A DNA stretch of 64,000 nt. Origin: Branchiostoma floridae (Eukaryota; Chordata; Leptocardii; Amphioxiformes; Branchiostomatidae). Shown piece by piece: positions 50,847-62,209 of this stretch. The position numbers were made by a program, and so were the translations under genes. The DNA lies in the NCBI RefSeq assembly GCF_000003815.2, contig NC_049982.1, positions 10,976,175 through 11,040,174 on the forward strand, read 5' to 3'. The notes beneath the pieces were generated by a model, which saw only the letters and a program-made list of their open reading frames with translations, did no database searches and was not told the origin of the DNA. Numbering within the stretch: position 1 is the stretch's first letter; each line of letters opens with the position of its first letter.

Positions 50847-53800
50847 CTGAAAAAGATACATATAGCAATAAGATACAATTAAGGACCAATACGTAGCCTA
50901 GTCACCACCACTTCTATGTTGAAAAGTAATACAAAAAGTTCGTTTGTGAATAAGACGTTGATATGTTCATTGCCAATACCTTGTCTTGTAAATATGTAGA
51001 TATGTAGTTAACAATAGCTGTTTCCAGAAGAGCCACAGTTACAAAAGACAAGCATCCCAGCATCCAGATGTCAATGGCCCTCGGTCTTTCGACCTAGAAA
51101 GAAAAAAAAATATTCTGACGTTTTGGTACATGATATGTCTTTCTTAAGCAATTTGCAACCATTAGGAGTGCCATAGCTGTTTCGGTGCTTCTATGGCCTT
51201 TCATTTTTCATTTCATTTCAATTGTACTATCAACATCAAACTAGAAAGAAAACATTTTTTGCGAAAATTTGTCAAGCTGCTCGCACACAATGTTAGACCA
51301 TTAGGCTTGTCCTAGAGTGTCGTGTGCGAGTAAAAAATACTGACGCAGATTTTGCTATCGCAGACCTGTAATTGTTTATATTTGCTGTTCAGCTGATATT
51401 CTGTTTATATTTGATTTGATTAATTTGATTTGATTTGATTTTTTAGAATTGTAACAGTACAATACTGTATACATACATTACATGTAACATATTTGTGGTG
51501 ACAGCTAATATGCTGATGTCAACGGTAGTCCTATGCTCTGATTGGTTCACGGCAGTTCTAACCTCTGATTGGTCCCTAACATAAGGAGTTCATACCAGCA
51601 AAACAATATTTAACGTTACATTCTCTATACGAGAGAACATATCAAATACTCACCCAAGGCATGCGCGCTGTTTTGCCAGTCTGTGTGATCATTGATAATA
51701 CTGCCATGGTGCCCAGAACAACCCGTGCTGAAACAACGGAGAGTTTGGTTGACAGCCATATTTGCAGATATGACGTCACCACAATGACAACGGACGGGAG
51801 GTAGGCAGTCAGCAGGTACCGCCACATGACTCTGCGCAGCCGCATGCGGAGCTCCAGCGATGTGAACGCACTAGTGTCTGCAAAGGAGTGGAAATGGTTA
51901 TTCTTTACAGACGAACACAATTGAATTCTTAACATTTCCTATCAAAATTTCATTGATTGGAACAACGCTTATAACTAACTACCAAAACAGAATCGCTTCC
52001 AAAATACAGTTGTGATTAAAGAAATATATATAAATCTTTCATTAATTACCATTGGCGAAGTTAGGACAGGAGGTAATTTTATATCGGCAGGTTCCTATGA
52101 TGAGACTGCAGTCGCCACAGCTCTTCCCCTGGCATGCGTCTGAGGGTGACGTCATGCAGGATTCCATCAGGTAACCGCACTCCTGGTTGAAGAACTCACA
52201 GCTGGTTCCTAAAATTAGTGAAGAGATATAAGAGTTAACAAATCAAGCACACATAGACGTGGGTGATGAGGTCATTGCATTTTTTCCATCTTTTTACACT
52301 GCACTGAGAGACCAAAGATTTGAAAGACCACTCAGCGAATTTCATAAATAAAGAGTGAACTTAATGTCGTTTTGTGTACCTTTTATTATACTTTTACAGC
52401 TTGCATCACATTCCATGGTGAAATCAAAGGTCGTACAAAGTGAATTTCGTCTCTGTAGCGATCGTCGTCGACCTTTAGCTTATATTGGACAGGGTTATCA
52501 CAAGTAAGATGCAGGTTGTCTGACTGTATTCACAGCATTTCTTTAGATACTGCAGCCATCTTAAGAAAGACGAATCAACCGTTGTTTTCTGAAACGGTTT
52601 GAACAACATATCTACGAACCTGTATCGTTCCTGACGAAGGATTGGAACGTCGCGCTCTCTTCCACGCCGATGAAGGTGAACTGTGACGTCACGCCCGTAG
52701 CGTCAGTCTTGATGGGTGCACGGACGGCTTGGTTGGACGGCTGGAGTCGGAGTCTTATTCCATTATCTGGTGTGGATGAACCAACACATGATAATTACTC
52801 ACTGCATGTGGGGGAATGACATGAATGAGAATTGCAGATCCGTGATCGCATTATCCAATGCATTTTGTCCGACCATATGTCGGAATGGCTGGAAAAAGTA
52901 AATGATGAAATTCTAGAGTGAATTAGATTATGATGTAGAAATATCATGTCGGAAATGCAGAAACAAGTAGACGATAAAACTTTAACTTACAGCCCAACAG
53001 AGCTACCTTGCAGGTTTGCGTGTCAAGCGGGTACCGATCTAGCTCGGCCACACAGCTCACTCTTAGGAGGCGTCTGGGACGTTTTGAAAAATAAAATATG
53101 TGAATTAGACAGTTTTGTTAGGAGCATGAGAGGTTAAGTGCAAAACCAACAATTAATGGCAATAGACGTGATAAGAAAACAATGCCAGAGACGGGAGTCA
53201 ATCCATATAGCACTCGTTAACAGCCTTTGGTCATCTGTTTGGTTGTCCCTGTTTTACATTGTCAAGGTCAAACATAACATACAGTAACGGTCAAAATGAT
53301 AAACGTAATGAAATATGCCCAAAATGGCACAAAATTTGTAATCAAAATAATCATCTAATAGTAGCAAGAAAGAATGCACTACGAGTAACTTGCGAAATTA
53401 CGTTATCTTATAGACAATCAGTCCACGTTGATCCAGCCACATCGAATTGTCCTCCTCCTCCTCGGCGGTCGCTGTCCGAACGGACTGGCCGAAGGCCAGC
53501 GGCGGGGACCAGAGAAGGGTAGACGGCACGGGAACCCACGAGGGGGCGATGCCCAACAGACGGCTATCAATCCACGACAAAACGTACTGGACTTGGATAG
53601 AAATATTCTGGGAACAAAAGTTTCATGTAATAAATCAAGTATATCCTGTAGTAGTATCCTGTAGTACCCAGATATCACATTCTCCAAGCAGGGGTTACGG
53701 TCGGGGGATATCAGTGGCCACTGTAAGAAATCGTCGCAACCACTACAGTATATCGGCGACCGTAAGTAATCGCGGCCACTACTCCCAAGCCTATTTCTAC

Positions 53801-54355
53801 TTAAATGATTAAGATATCCTGCATAAATGAATTCTCAATCGTGCATTATGGGCATGATTTCCATTATTTGGAACCTTATACTTTTTATTAGCCACGAAGT
53901 TGTTATCAGTATTGGTAAGTTCTTACCCCATGTTTCTCCGAAAGGGATCCAATGTTGAGAATGTATACAGTGGACGCGACGTCCATCCCTCCTGAATAGA
54001 AATGCAAATATAAAAACAATTGAAATTACAGTTTTTTTTGCGATTCTACAACTCATCTTACCAGTCCATTCAAGCACCATTTACTGTTTTATCCAAAGTC
54101 ACGTGTATTTATCTAATTAATCTGAATGGATCAAAAAGTAATTTTGTCAGGTAATGCTCTTTAGAATGTGGAACAAACCTATTTCATTTGGCGCCTCGGA
54201 GCTGTCGTACCCAGAGGGGAGAAACTTCCCCGTTTTCCAGTTTGTCTGCCAGTCCGCCCAGCTGATGTTAGCCTCGCCAGGATCAAATAAACCCTGACGG
54301 TGGGAAACAGTAAAAGGAAATCAAAAGCTTGTTGCTGATGGGCAAAAGTCGCCTA

Positions 54356-54412
<57 letters not shown>

Positions 54413-57400
54413 AGTAATAAGCAACGGACTTGATACTGCATCTTATAGAGTTAGACATGGTGTCGTCAAAAACAAAACTGATCCCTAACACATCTATATG
54501 ATGTTGGTTGACATTAAGTAATATGAATACCTGTAGTCCCGAATCGCTCTCTGTGTGAATAGAAAAAAATGATAAGTTATTCGTGTGATATGTTATCCAT
54601 TATTGACTTCAAAATCTATCGATATTTTGCACGATAAAGGATAAAAATTTTTATGATAGTGTCTGTCTCTTTTATTTTTATTAACAACTTGATTAATAAA
54701 AATGCATTACAATATTCCAAATACATAGGGTTGCTTGTCAAGTAAATTGCACTGAGGCTTTATAGCTATTCGGACAAAATGTGATATCGACCATAACCCG
54801 TAGCGTTCACAAAGCTTGTATTGCACAAGAAATACCTGTATGATATATCCCAACTTCGACTCTGGTATCCCACTTACCTCGGCACACCCCGGGTATGTAA
54901 CACATGGCTGACGCTGCAGCCTGTCCGATGCAGGTCCCGCCCAACACGTGTACAGGTGCCGGGCTGGTGCAGGTCCTACTCCGGGCCATCATACCGAACC
55001 CGCAGGGGGCGTCACAGGGAGCCCAGCTGCCCCACTCGGACCAGTCACCGTTTACTGAAATAATAATGTACGATGATCACCAGAGATAGCAATTTGCGAT
55101 GATTAGCACACGATAGTTTTCACTGTCTTGGTAAACAGCTCTTACATGCTGTCATTTTCCCATAGCTTTCGCTAAAACGTTAGGATGATGGATGAGAGCT
55201 GGCTGAATCCTACCGAATACATTTGAGTCTCCGACATTTCTTTCTGTAATATGAAGTTTTATTACTATTCAAACTCAGAGAAAAAAGGGACAAACAGGAT
55301 AGCGACACTATCTATTTATCCCATTATCTTTCCACTACATGTGAACCGCTAGATATGAAAGTACCGTAGCAGAACTTCCATTCCGCCACACCACCCGCTC
55401 CAGCATGATAGCCGAGGTAGCTAACCGGGCTCAGCTCCAGGTCCGGGAATGTCGCCCGGATGAGTGGTAGATTCTGGTCATGGGCCCTGACTGCCACTGT
55501 TCCATCTGCCGACCATGTAAGCCAGAACATTTGGTACACCCCAGGCCGTAGGATCCCTACAGCGAAAAATCATTTTAAAACGTTTAAGTTAATGGTTGTT
55601 ATATGAAGACAGTGATTATTTTATAAGAACGTCGATCATTCGATTAAGCTTAGTAATGCGTACTATAAAGACATTTGCAGATATAACCGGAAGTTCTGCT
55701 GCAGAACCAAGGTCAGCCCCCGGTAGGCCCATATTCAACTTTGAGCTCTACCCACATAGCAAATATCATTACAATCCCTCCATTATGGTACGCCAACCAT
55801 AATCATCCGAAAACTATTTTGTATTTTGTATTACAAATTTTCAAAAATTGAAGAAAATTTTTTTTTAAATCCGGAAACACTAATGTACGGGCACAGAGAC
55901 ACAGACTCAAACACATCCAAAGCAATACCTTGATTTTTCATGAACATAATCATTAACGAACGTACATGTGAGTCATGACTTACTCGGGGTGGCAGCTGTT
56001 GTCAGACCTGTAGCGTGACGGATGCTACTCTGGACACCGATGACAATTTCAACCATGGCGTCCGTGTCTCCATTATCGCTGGACAATGCTATGTGGACCC
56101 GATTGTTGGCTCTAACCTTTACAACATACGGAGAGGTGATGACTGGCAGGTCCCATATGTATGCAGCATCAAGGTTGTTCGTGTCTCTGTGCTGGCAGGC
56201 TGAAATGTAATAATGGAGGATTGGGGTGTTGCGAAAGTTATATAAAGCACTTAATCATCTTTAGGTCCTAGAAACATTTCATGATTTCTTCTTTTCTGAA
56301 GGTAACGCAATGCAAGTCGACGTCAGAATCTCTCTTCAGGACAGAAACGTATTACATTGAAATGTCGGTACATGCCAGCACATGAAATAGTGACGATGAA
56401 TATTGATTATTGCATTTAAGGGGCACGTTTTAGAGATGCCACAAAGTCGCAGATTCCATCTTGTAAAACCAATACTATAAAACATACCTGCACAGGTGGA
56501 GCTATCCATCAGATAGGGACTTCCGTCAGGGCAAGCGCAGTAAAATGAACGGAAGATGTTCACGCACGGCTCATTCACGTCACAACCCCCGTTGTTTTGA
56601 CTGCATTCATCGATGTCTAAAAGAAAACGCTTGGCATTATTGAATAACATAGGTGACGAGTTTCCAGGATCACAGCAGTGTACAACACGAAAAGAGAAGT
56701 AACAAAATATGAATAAAACCAAATTATCAAAATTCCAAGGGAAGAGATTGAGCCAATTTAATTTCATTACATTTGAATTGTGAGTTTTTCGCCATGGAAA
56801 TACCACTAGTCCTCAATATTTCTTACCGATGCAAGTTACTGTGTCTTGTCCCAACGTCAAGCCGGATGGACATGAGCAACTGTATCCATCCGCCTCATCC
56901 ACACAGCCGTGGGAGCAGTCGTGGGTACCCTCTGTACATTCGTTAACAACTGTGGAATAGCAACGAAAGAAATGTTGATTTTTACAAGGTATGTAAGTTA
57001 TGAAATATTGAATACGTCAAGTATGCAACGAGGGGAACAAGTGCATGTTTTGATTTTTGCTTTGCCTTGCAGTTGACTGTCTTCGCACAAGAACTTAGTA
57101 CATAACATTATTGAAAATGACTCAACTTTTTTCCAACACACAAAACAACCTTTTGACGCAACACGTGTAGGAAGGAAGTTTGCAGTTACAATTGTGGTAC
57201 GTTGGAAGTATTTTTTCTCTGTGTCTTGAATGACGTAGAAACGTTTTATATCAAAACAATGTTTATTACACATAAAGTTAGAACAAAAACTTACGGATTT
57301 GGTAGTGACTGAATCCTAGGAGACTAATAAATGACGAAAGAACTGCAACCTTGTAATTCATGGAAATATGGCAAATGCCGAGCGCACGTTTGTAGTCAAC

Positions 57401-58225
57401 AGACCGACATGTACCGGGGGGAACACGGGCGGTTCCCTGAAGACACGCCAGGAGACAGGCCTCCTCCGTTATCCCGTGGATTATGTCATCATCGAAACCG
57501 CTGACGGCCATATCGTGAAAAATAAGAATCGGTCGAATGGATAAACTGTAGAAAAATATACAATGTTATTATCTATTGGATATCTGTTTAACGACATGTC
57601 CAGGAAATGTTACATGGCAGATGCCAGCGATGTTGGACTTCATATGGATAAGCTGTTTCACTTTTCCTTTCTGTACAATAATCACATGCTTCTAGTACTG
57701 GATAGGCAGGTTGTAGGGGCTAGACAATTTAGGGCAGATACCGATTTTAATTTCAAGACGATCCGATTCCATGTTTTGATAACTGAATCAAATAATGGCT
57801 TTTAACAATGCACGGAGGTTTAGCAAAAACACACATTTTCTATTGCAAAGCTGAGTACAACAGAGTTTTTTCTACAACATATGAATACACTGTGGTGTTG
57901 CATGTTTCAGTCCGAGAGCCATAAATGTTAGCTGGTGTATCAGTACTTCTTACAAAAAAATATCAAGAAAGATTTAAACCGAAGAATGTAGAAGAAGTAT
58001 TTGTTTGTATTGTACGAATTATCGCACTTCAAAGAATACTATATGCCTAATTTATTATTGTAGTATCACAAGCAAAGCCCTCCATACTGTCTAATGCGTG
58101 AGTATTTAACATAATGTAAATAATATTACAGATATGTGTGGAAACAAACATGACTCACCTGAAAGAGCGCGTTGACAATCAAGTCCCAATATCAGCAAAG
58201 CAACAAATGGGCGAAGTGCAGCCAT
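50334..58225 (-). CDS. Unit 5: chimeric Cys-loop channel (PAN-EGF-EGF-FAMeT-TSP1-pLGIC) with a one-base frame defect
   Basis: Seventeen exons on the - strand, in transcript order: 58159-58225, 57295-57545, 56827-56949, 56488-56616, 55984-56199, 55365-55556, 54878-55054, 54531-54550, 54179-54293, 53927-53991, 53402-53607, 52991-53073, 52620-52766, 52050-52208, 51654-51877, 50980-51093 and 50334-50846 (stop TGA). They sum to 2801 nt, one base short of a multiple of three. The shortfall maps to the start of the PAN exon. All other junctions are in frame, so this is either an assembly error in a T run or a recent defect. The domain order is signal peptide, PAN, EGF, calcium-binding EGF, FAMeT, TSP1, channel. 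It faces unit 4 tail to tail, with 644 bp between the stop codons. Confidence 0.9.
50980..51093 (-). CDS. Unit 5 exon: M3
   Basis: A 114-nt phase 0-0 exon encoding RAIDIWMLGCLSFVTVALLE. Confidence 0.94.
51654..51877 (-). CDS. Unit 5 exon: beta10, M1 and M2
   Basis: A 224-nt exon with SLELRMRLRRVMW, M1 (LLTAYLPSVVIVVTSYL) and M2 (SARVVLGTMAVLSMITQ). Confidence 0.94.
52050..52208 (-). CDS. Unit 5 exon: eight-cysteine loop-C insertion
   Basis: A 159-nt phase 1-1 exon with CEFFNQEC, CGYLMESC, CMTSPSDAC, CGDC and CRYKITSC. The 6-6-7-4-2-6-6 spacing is exact despite low residue identity. Confidence 0.85.
52620..52766 (-). CDS. Unit 5 exon: channel LBD beta8-beta9
   Basis: A 147-nt phase 1-1 exon with NGIRLRLQPSNQAVRAP and QFTFIGVEESATFQSF. 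Confidence 0.84.
52991..53073 (-). CDS. Unit 5 exon: Cys-loop
   Basis: An 83-nt exon with CVAELDRYPLDTQTC. Confidence 0.95.
53402..53607 (-). CDS. Unit 5 exon: channel LBD with WIDSRL and loop A
   Basis: A 206-nt exon with WIDSRLLGIAPSWVPVP, LWSPPLAFGQSVR and an acidic EEEEDN stretch. Confidence 0.92.
53927..53991 (-). CDS. Unit 5 exon: channel LBD beta1-beta2
   Basis: A 65-nt exon encoding MDVASTVYILNIGSLSEKHG. Confidence 0.88.
54179..54293 (-). CDS. Unit 5 exon: channel LBD, N-terminal segment
   Basis: A 115-nt exon encoding GLFDPGEANISWADW and FLPSGYDSSEAP. Confidence 0.87.
54361..54410. repeat. (TA)n microsatellite
   Basis: About 25 TA units in a unit 5 intron. Confidence 0.97.
54531..54550 (-). 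CDS. Unit 5 exon: 20-nt linker micro-exon
   Basis: Adds ESDSGLQ between cacacag and gtattc, the same length and phase change as on the + strand units. Confidence 0.78.
54878..55054 (-). CDS. Unit 5 exon: thrombospondin type 1 repeat
   Basis: A 177-nt phase 1-1 exon with NGDWSEWGSWAPCDAPCGFG, RSRTCTSP, GGTCIG and VCR. Confidence 0.92.
55365..55556 (-). CDS. Unit 5 exon: FAMeT domain, second half
   Basis: A 192-nt phase 1-1 exon with GVYQMFWLTWSADGTVAV and SYLGYHAGAG, ending KFCY. Confidence 0.85.
55984..56199 (-). CDS. Unit 5 exon: FAMeT domain, first half
   Basis: A 216-nt phase 1-1 exon with YIWDLPVITSPYVVKVRA, RVHIALSSDNGD and EIVIGVQSSIRHA. It is shorter than in units 2 and 4. Confidence 0.84.
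56488..56616 (-). CDS. Unit 5 exon: second (calcium-binding) EGF module
   Basis: A 129-nt phase 1-1 exon starting DIDECSQNNGGC, then CVNIFRSFYCACPDG. Confidence 0.93.
56827..56949 (-). CDS. Unit 5 exon: first EGF module
   Basis: A 123-nt phase 1-1 exon with NECTEGTHDCSHGCVD and GYSCSCPSGLTLG, homologous to the unit 1 EGF exon. Confidence 0.9.
57295..57545 (-). CDS. Unit 5 exon: PAN/apple-like module, frame broken near its start
   Basis: CLLACLQGT, GTCRSVD and ICHIS match unit 1, and the donor ends in phase 1. Between the acceptor ctacag and the phase 1 donor the exon is 251 nt, but 2+3n+1 is needed. Entering in phase 1 reads VYPFDRF like unit 1, then runs into a stop. The good frame resumes after a five-T run (57515-57519 on the + strand as A). 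Confidence 0.72.
58159..58225 (-). CDS. Unit 5 exon 1: signal peptide
   Basis: A 67-nt exon encoding MAALRPFVALLILGLDCQRA and ending in phase 1 at CTTTCAG|gtgagt. Confidence 0.87.
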
Positions 58226-59304
58226 ATTTACGCACTGTTTCCTGTCATGAAGATCTTATCTCACACAATGTACAACTCCTAATCAGACTATACTACCGCA
58301 CACCTCCCTGAAATGTCCGATAGGGGAAAGAGTCCATCTATATTTACACTCCATTAGCCATTTTATGAGTGTACAATAGATCCATTTTGGCTCTATAATG
58401 GCAATGAAATGACACATCAAACGAACCAGTCCATTGTAGTGCTGTCAGAACTATCATGATTACGCTATGAATAATCGTTGTGTTGCTAAGCGTCTGTCAC
58501 AACACGTTCTCTTCTATTACAATGGGCAGATGATGGGTGTGCACCATATTAATGTCGACAACAGTAACACGTGGAATGACCGTTTGTTGATTGTGTTGGT
58601 TGAAAAGCATTCTTCGTGACGTAATTTGACATAAAAGACATTGCTATGTTCGCCTTGCTGGAATGTACTTTGGCTTTAATAGAAGAATGATAGCCATGAG
58701 TGATGATAATGAATGTGGAGTGAGGGCACTTTTGTTCTTATGTCATGTGAAACTTGCTGCATAACAGCATATTCATGGAGTATGAACCTAATAGCTCGAA
58801 ATACTAATATAAACAAAGCACAACTACCTGACCCTCCAACTATTATCACAACCCAGTCAAAGGTTCGTATACGCGTAGGTTATGCTGACCTAAGATAGAC
58901 AAACACAAACCCACATAGACACACAGATAAAGACACACAAACACAGTAGTTTGACAACAGTTTAGTGTAGAAAGCAGAAACACTTTGATTGTAGTGAATC
59001 AATAACAGCATTGAATGTATTCTCTGCAGGCCTTTCATAACAACAATGACTTGCTACGACTGCAGTTTGGGCAATATCAGATAGATGGACCCATGCCATG
59101 ATTATTCTTATAAATACATGGTAACATGAAACATCAACGCTGGCGGTTGAGTACTGTTCGTGACGATTAACAAGTTGGCAAAGTGGCAGCATTTTACCCC
59201 CATAATATAGTCAATGTTAATATGAACATAACGACTGGAATCATTTCATAAAGTCTTATGAGTCCCCAGCTTATTTATAGCTGGTTGTAGCCAGCCGGCT
59301 AGAA
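58226..59304. other. Upstream region of unit 5
   Basis: Contains the unit 5 promoter by position. No other gene recognised. Confidence 0.5.
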
Positions 59305-60165
59305 ATGTTTGGAACAACGATCATTTCTTTTTCCAGCTCTTCTTTCGTCAATTAGACTGATTCCCATCCTCAGGTACTCAAAGTCGCCTAACCGACGTGA
59401 ATTTTGTCCTCACCAGGGTAGGGAACTACCTTCCAATTTCCGTCCGCCATTCTCTCCCATGCTACTGTTGGCGTGACCCTCAGTTTAGGACGGGGGATGT
59501 GGAATCGTGAACTGGCAGGTTCGTCGGTTGAAACCATCCGAAACTGTCCATCTCGCCCCTCCCACCATCTTACCCTATCCTTGATTGGCGTCATCAGCAT
59601 GTTGTTTGCCAACTCATCACCAAATGGCCTCCGGATGACGATCCACCGTTTGTCAGGCAGCCTGTACCACATGATGCTCGGTGGGTTCTTCAGCTTCGGC
59701 CTTGGTATGCGGATTGGAGACAGTGGGATTCCCTCGCCAATGGGGGTATGTTCTTTGGAACGCTCTTTGTCCAAAGCTTCCATAGCGGAGACGTTGCTGT
59801 ATGGTCTGACAGGAAATCCTGGTCGCGGAATCCTCGCTGTGTTATTTTTGTCTAATGCCATGAGCGAAAGAAAGCGCAAATCAGCATCATATTCTGATTG
59901 TATGTTATTGCTCTTATCTATAGAACCTTGCCGTACTCCCTCAATAGCCGTGGTCCACATTACGTTATGCTTAACAGTGCACTTACCATCAGAACTTTAA
60001 TTTTAAATCAAAGATATCTGACACAATCTAGTTTTTAGCGTGCAAAGATGGTGACACCTACTTTTTTTCTTTGTAGTCGAGTCGGGACGAAGCCGCCGAA
60101 GATTGTGTCGAGAAAAGCGACAATAAAATACATGTACACGTACACGGAGGGTGTCAGCATTAATG
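59305..60165 (-). pseudogene. Decayed duplicate of the unit 6 3' end (M3 remnant and M3-M4 loop, no M4)
   Basis: About 59388-59860 encodes a clear copy of the unit 6 cytoplasmic loop: RIPRPGF, SPIRIPRPKL, WYRLPDKRWIVIRRPF, HIPRPKLRV and WKVVPYPGEDKIHVG. A deletion right after HVG brings in a TAG. The following bases still align out of frame with the unit 6 stretch before M4, but M4 is not found. Upstream, 60074-60160 aligns with the 3' half of the M3 exon (ending QRKK at a GTAGGT donor) and its first half is unrecognisable. No M1-M2 exon is seen. It could still make a truncated cytoplasmic peptide, but a pseudogene is much more likely. Confidence 0.82.
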
Positions 60166-61525
60166 GGACGAGCCAAGGAGGAGTAAGGGGTGAAAAACAC
60201 TTTTGTCAATGGATCAAGACGCCCTTTCGCCCTATGGCTTTTCTCATTGTGTTCTATCGATTTTTTGTTAGTCGACGTTATCGTGCTTGTTCGTTAATTT
60301 TTACCATCAACCCTGGTTCTTAAGATGTTCTGAAAATATCGGTTTCATATACAGGGCACCTGCCACCTGTTGCTATTCCAGCGGTCCGAGTGCACTGTCG
60401 ATTTATTGGTAGGCAAAACTCAAACGAAAGCCATAGATAAACGCTGATGCATATACGCCCGACATAATGATAATAATCGCTGTTTGTGTAGCTATCGGAC
60501 ACACTTTATTTTCAGTCATTGGAGCATTTTGCATACGGTCACGCTTTCAGTTTTCTTACAAGTAAGCGGAGCCCGACGCCGTGATTTGAATAGGTGACAA
60601 AACCATGCAGTAAAAAAAGAATGAAACAGTTCATCGGTTGCAAATGTTACGCGTTAACTCAAGACCAATGAATATATATATATATATATAATAGTTTCAT
60701 CAGACTGATAAATGAATCGAGTATGGAGGCTTTATGGATCAGAAAATCTACTCCGGTCATGAACCCTGAATACAAGCTTAGCCAGGCTTGCAGTCGCACT
60801 CGTCCCGCTGCAACGCCGCCCAGCGGAGATGATTACCATTACATCGTGTCATTGTTGCTATGGAAAAGATATCAGAAGAACTACCAAAATTGGCAAGTAG
60901 ATAATATTAGGTTTGTGTACAAAGAATTTCATTGAAAGACATTATCCGCACATTTAACTTATATCTTGAAGTAGAGCTCATGCGCAACATTAGTAATACA
61001 TGTATCACCAAAACAAATATCAATGCTCGCATAGACTTGCAAATTAGTTGAATCTCTTATGTCGTGCATTTGCACATAAACGATAGGTTAGTAAATCGCA
61101 GACATTGTCATTTAACAATAAAACAAGGCTCACTACGCTCTTCACAAATATAAACGATGAGAGTATAATGTATATACATATAGGAACATTTTGAAAAGAT
61201 AGTAATTGACCTTGAATATCCTTACACATAACAACATACATGTACTTTCATGAGGGAATAGAATATTTTAAGATGTTAAACAGTAAAATGTGGCTTTAAG
61301 TCCGATAAACATCGTAAATATTAGCTAAGGAACGCACGTTATCGCTATATATTGACATCCTGAGCAAGATCAACATCCTTTTCACACGGCTAAGTGGCTT
61401 AAGTACATGACATCATGTGCATTGTGCAGGCTTACATTCTCACTTTGTAATTGTGCTTTGTATATATATTACAAACTCACAAAGTGATGTATGGCTATCT
61501 ACAACTCACTGGGTCCTGATGCCCT
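60166..61525. other. Region between the pseudogene and unit 6
   Basis: No exon recognised. A short (TA)n run is at 60671-60691. Confidence 0.5.
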
Positions 61526-62209
61526 CTACACTTCCCAGTAGTAGTAAAGCAAGAAACCAACGCAAAATATGGCAAACATGATAGGGAACACAATGCGGGC
61601 AACGGCGTCAATCCTATCCGCCACGCGCTGAATTTTCTTCTCTTCCAAGGCGTCTTCCTCTGCAGTGGCTCCGAATTCTTCTTTCGTGAAGTAGACTGAT
61701 ACCCAACCTCCGGTACTGATGATATACTCCCAACCTACGTGGATTTTGTCCTCACCAGGGTAGGGAACCACCTTCCACTTCCCGTCCATCTTTCTCTCCC
61801 ATGCTACTGTTGGTGTGACCCTCAGTTTAGGACGGGGGATGTGGCATCGTGGATTGACAGGTTCGTCGGTTGAAACCATCCGAAACTGTCCATCTGGCCC
61901 TTCCCGCCATCTTGCCTTGATTGACGTCATCAGCATGGCGTTTGCCAAATCACCATCAAATGGCCTCCGGATGACGATCCACCGTTTGTCAGGCAGCCGG
62001 TACCACATGATGTTCGGCGGGTTTTTCAACTTGGCTCTTGGTATGCGGATTGGAGACAGTTGAATGCTATGGCCAATAGGGGTACGTTCTTTGGACGTTT
62101 CCTCTTTGCCCAACGCTTCCAAGACATTGTGGTACGGCTTGTAGGAAAATCCTGGTCGCGGAATCCTAACAGGGGGATTTTGCTCACGTTTCGCTATCTT
62201 TTTTCGTAC
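61526..62209 (-). CDS. Unit 6 last exon: extended M3-M4 loop and M4
   Basis: A 684-nt exon to TAG. It has VRIPRPGFSY, SPIRIPRAKL, MWYRLPDKRWIVIRRPF, HIPRPKLRVTPTVAWE, KWKVVPYPGEDKIHVGWEY and M4 (IVFPIMFAIFCVGFLLYYYW). The IPR-W..L...W.V unit occurs in two full copies plus the leading IPRPGF. Confidence 0.92.
   Translation of the reverse strand, partial: VRKKIAKREQNPPVRIPRPGFSYKPYHNVLEALGKEETSKERTPIGHSIQLSPIRIPRAKLKNPPNIMWYRLPDKRWIVIRRPFDGDLANAMLMTSIKARWREGPDGQFRMVSTDEPVNPRCHIPRPKLRVTPTVAWERKMDGKWKVVPYPGEDKIHVGWEYIISTGGWVSVYFTKEEFGATAEEDALEEKKIQRVADRIDAVARIVFPIMFAIFCVGFLLYYYWEV

Noticed and set aside
53401-53812. Open frames on the + strand at 53428-53812
   Set aside because: They are antisense shadows of the unit 5 WIDSRL exon.
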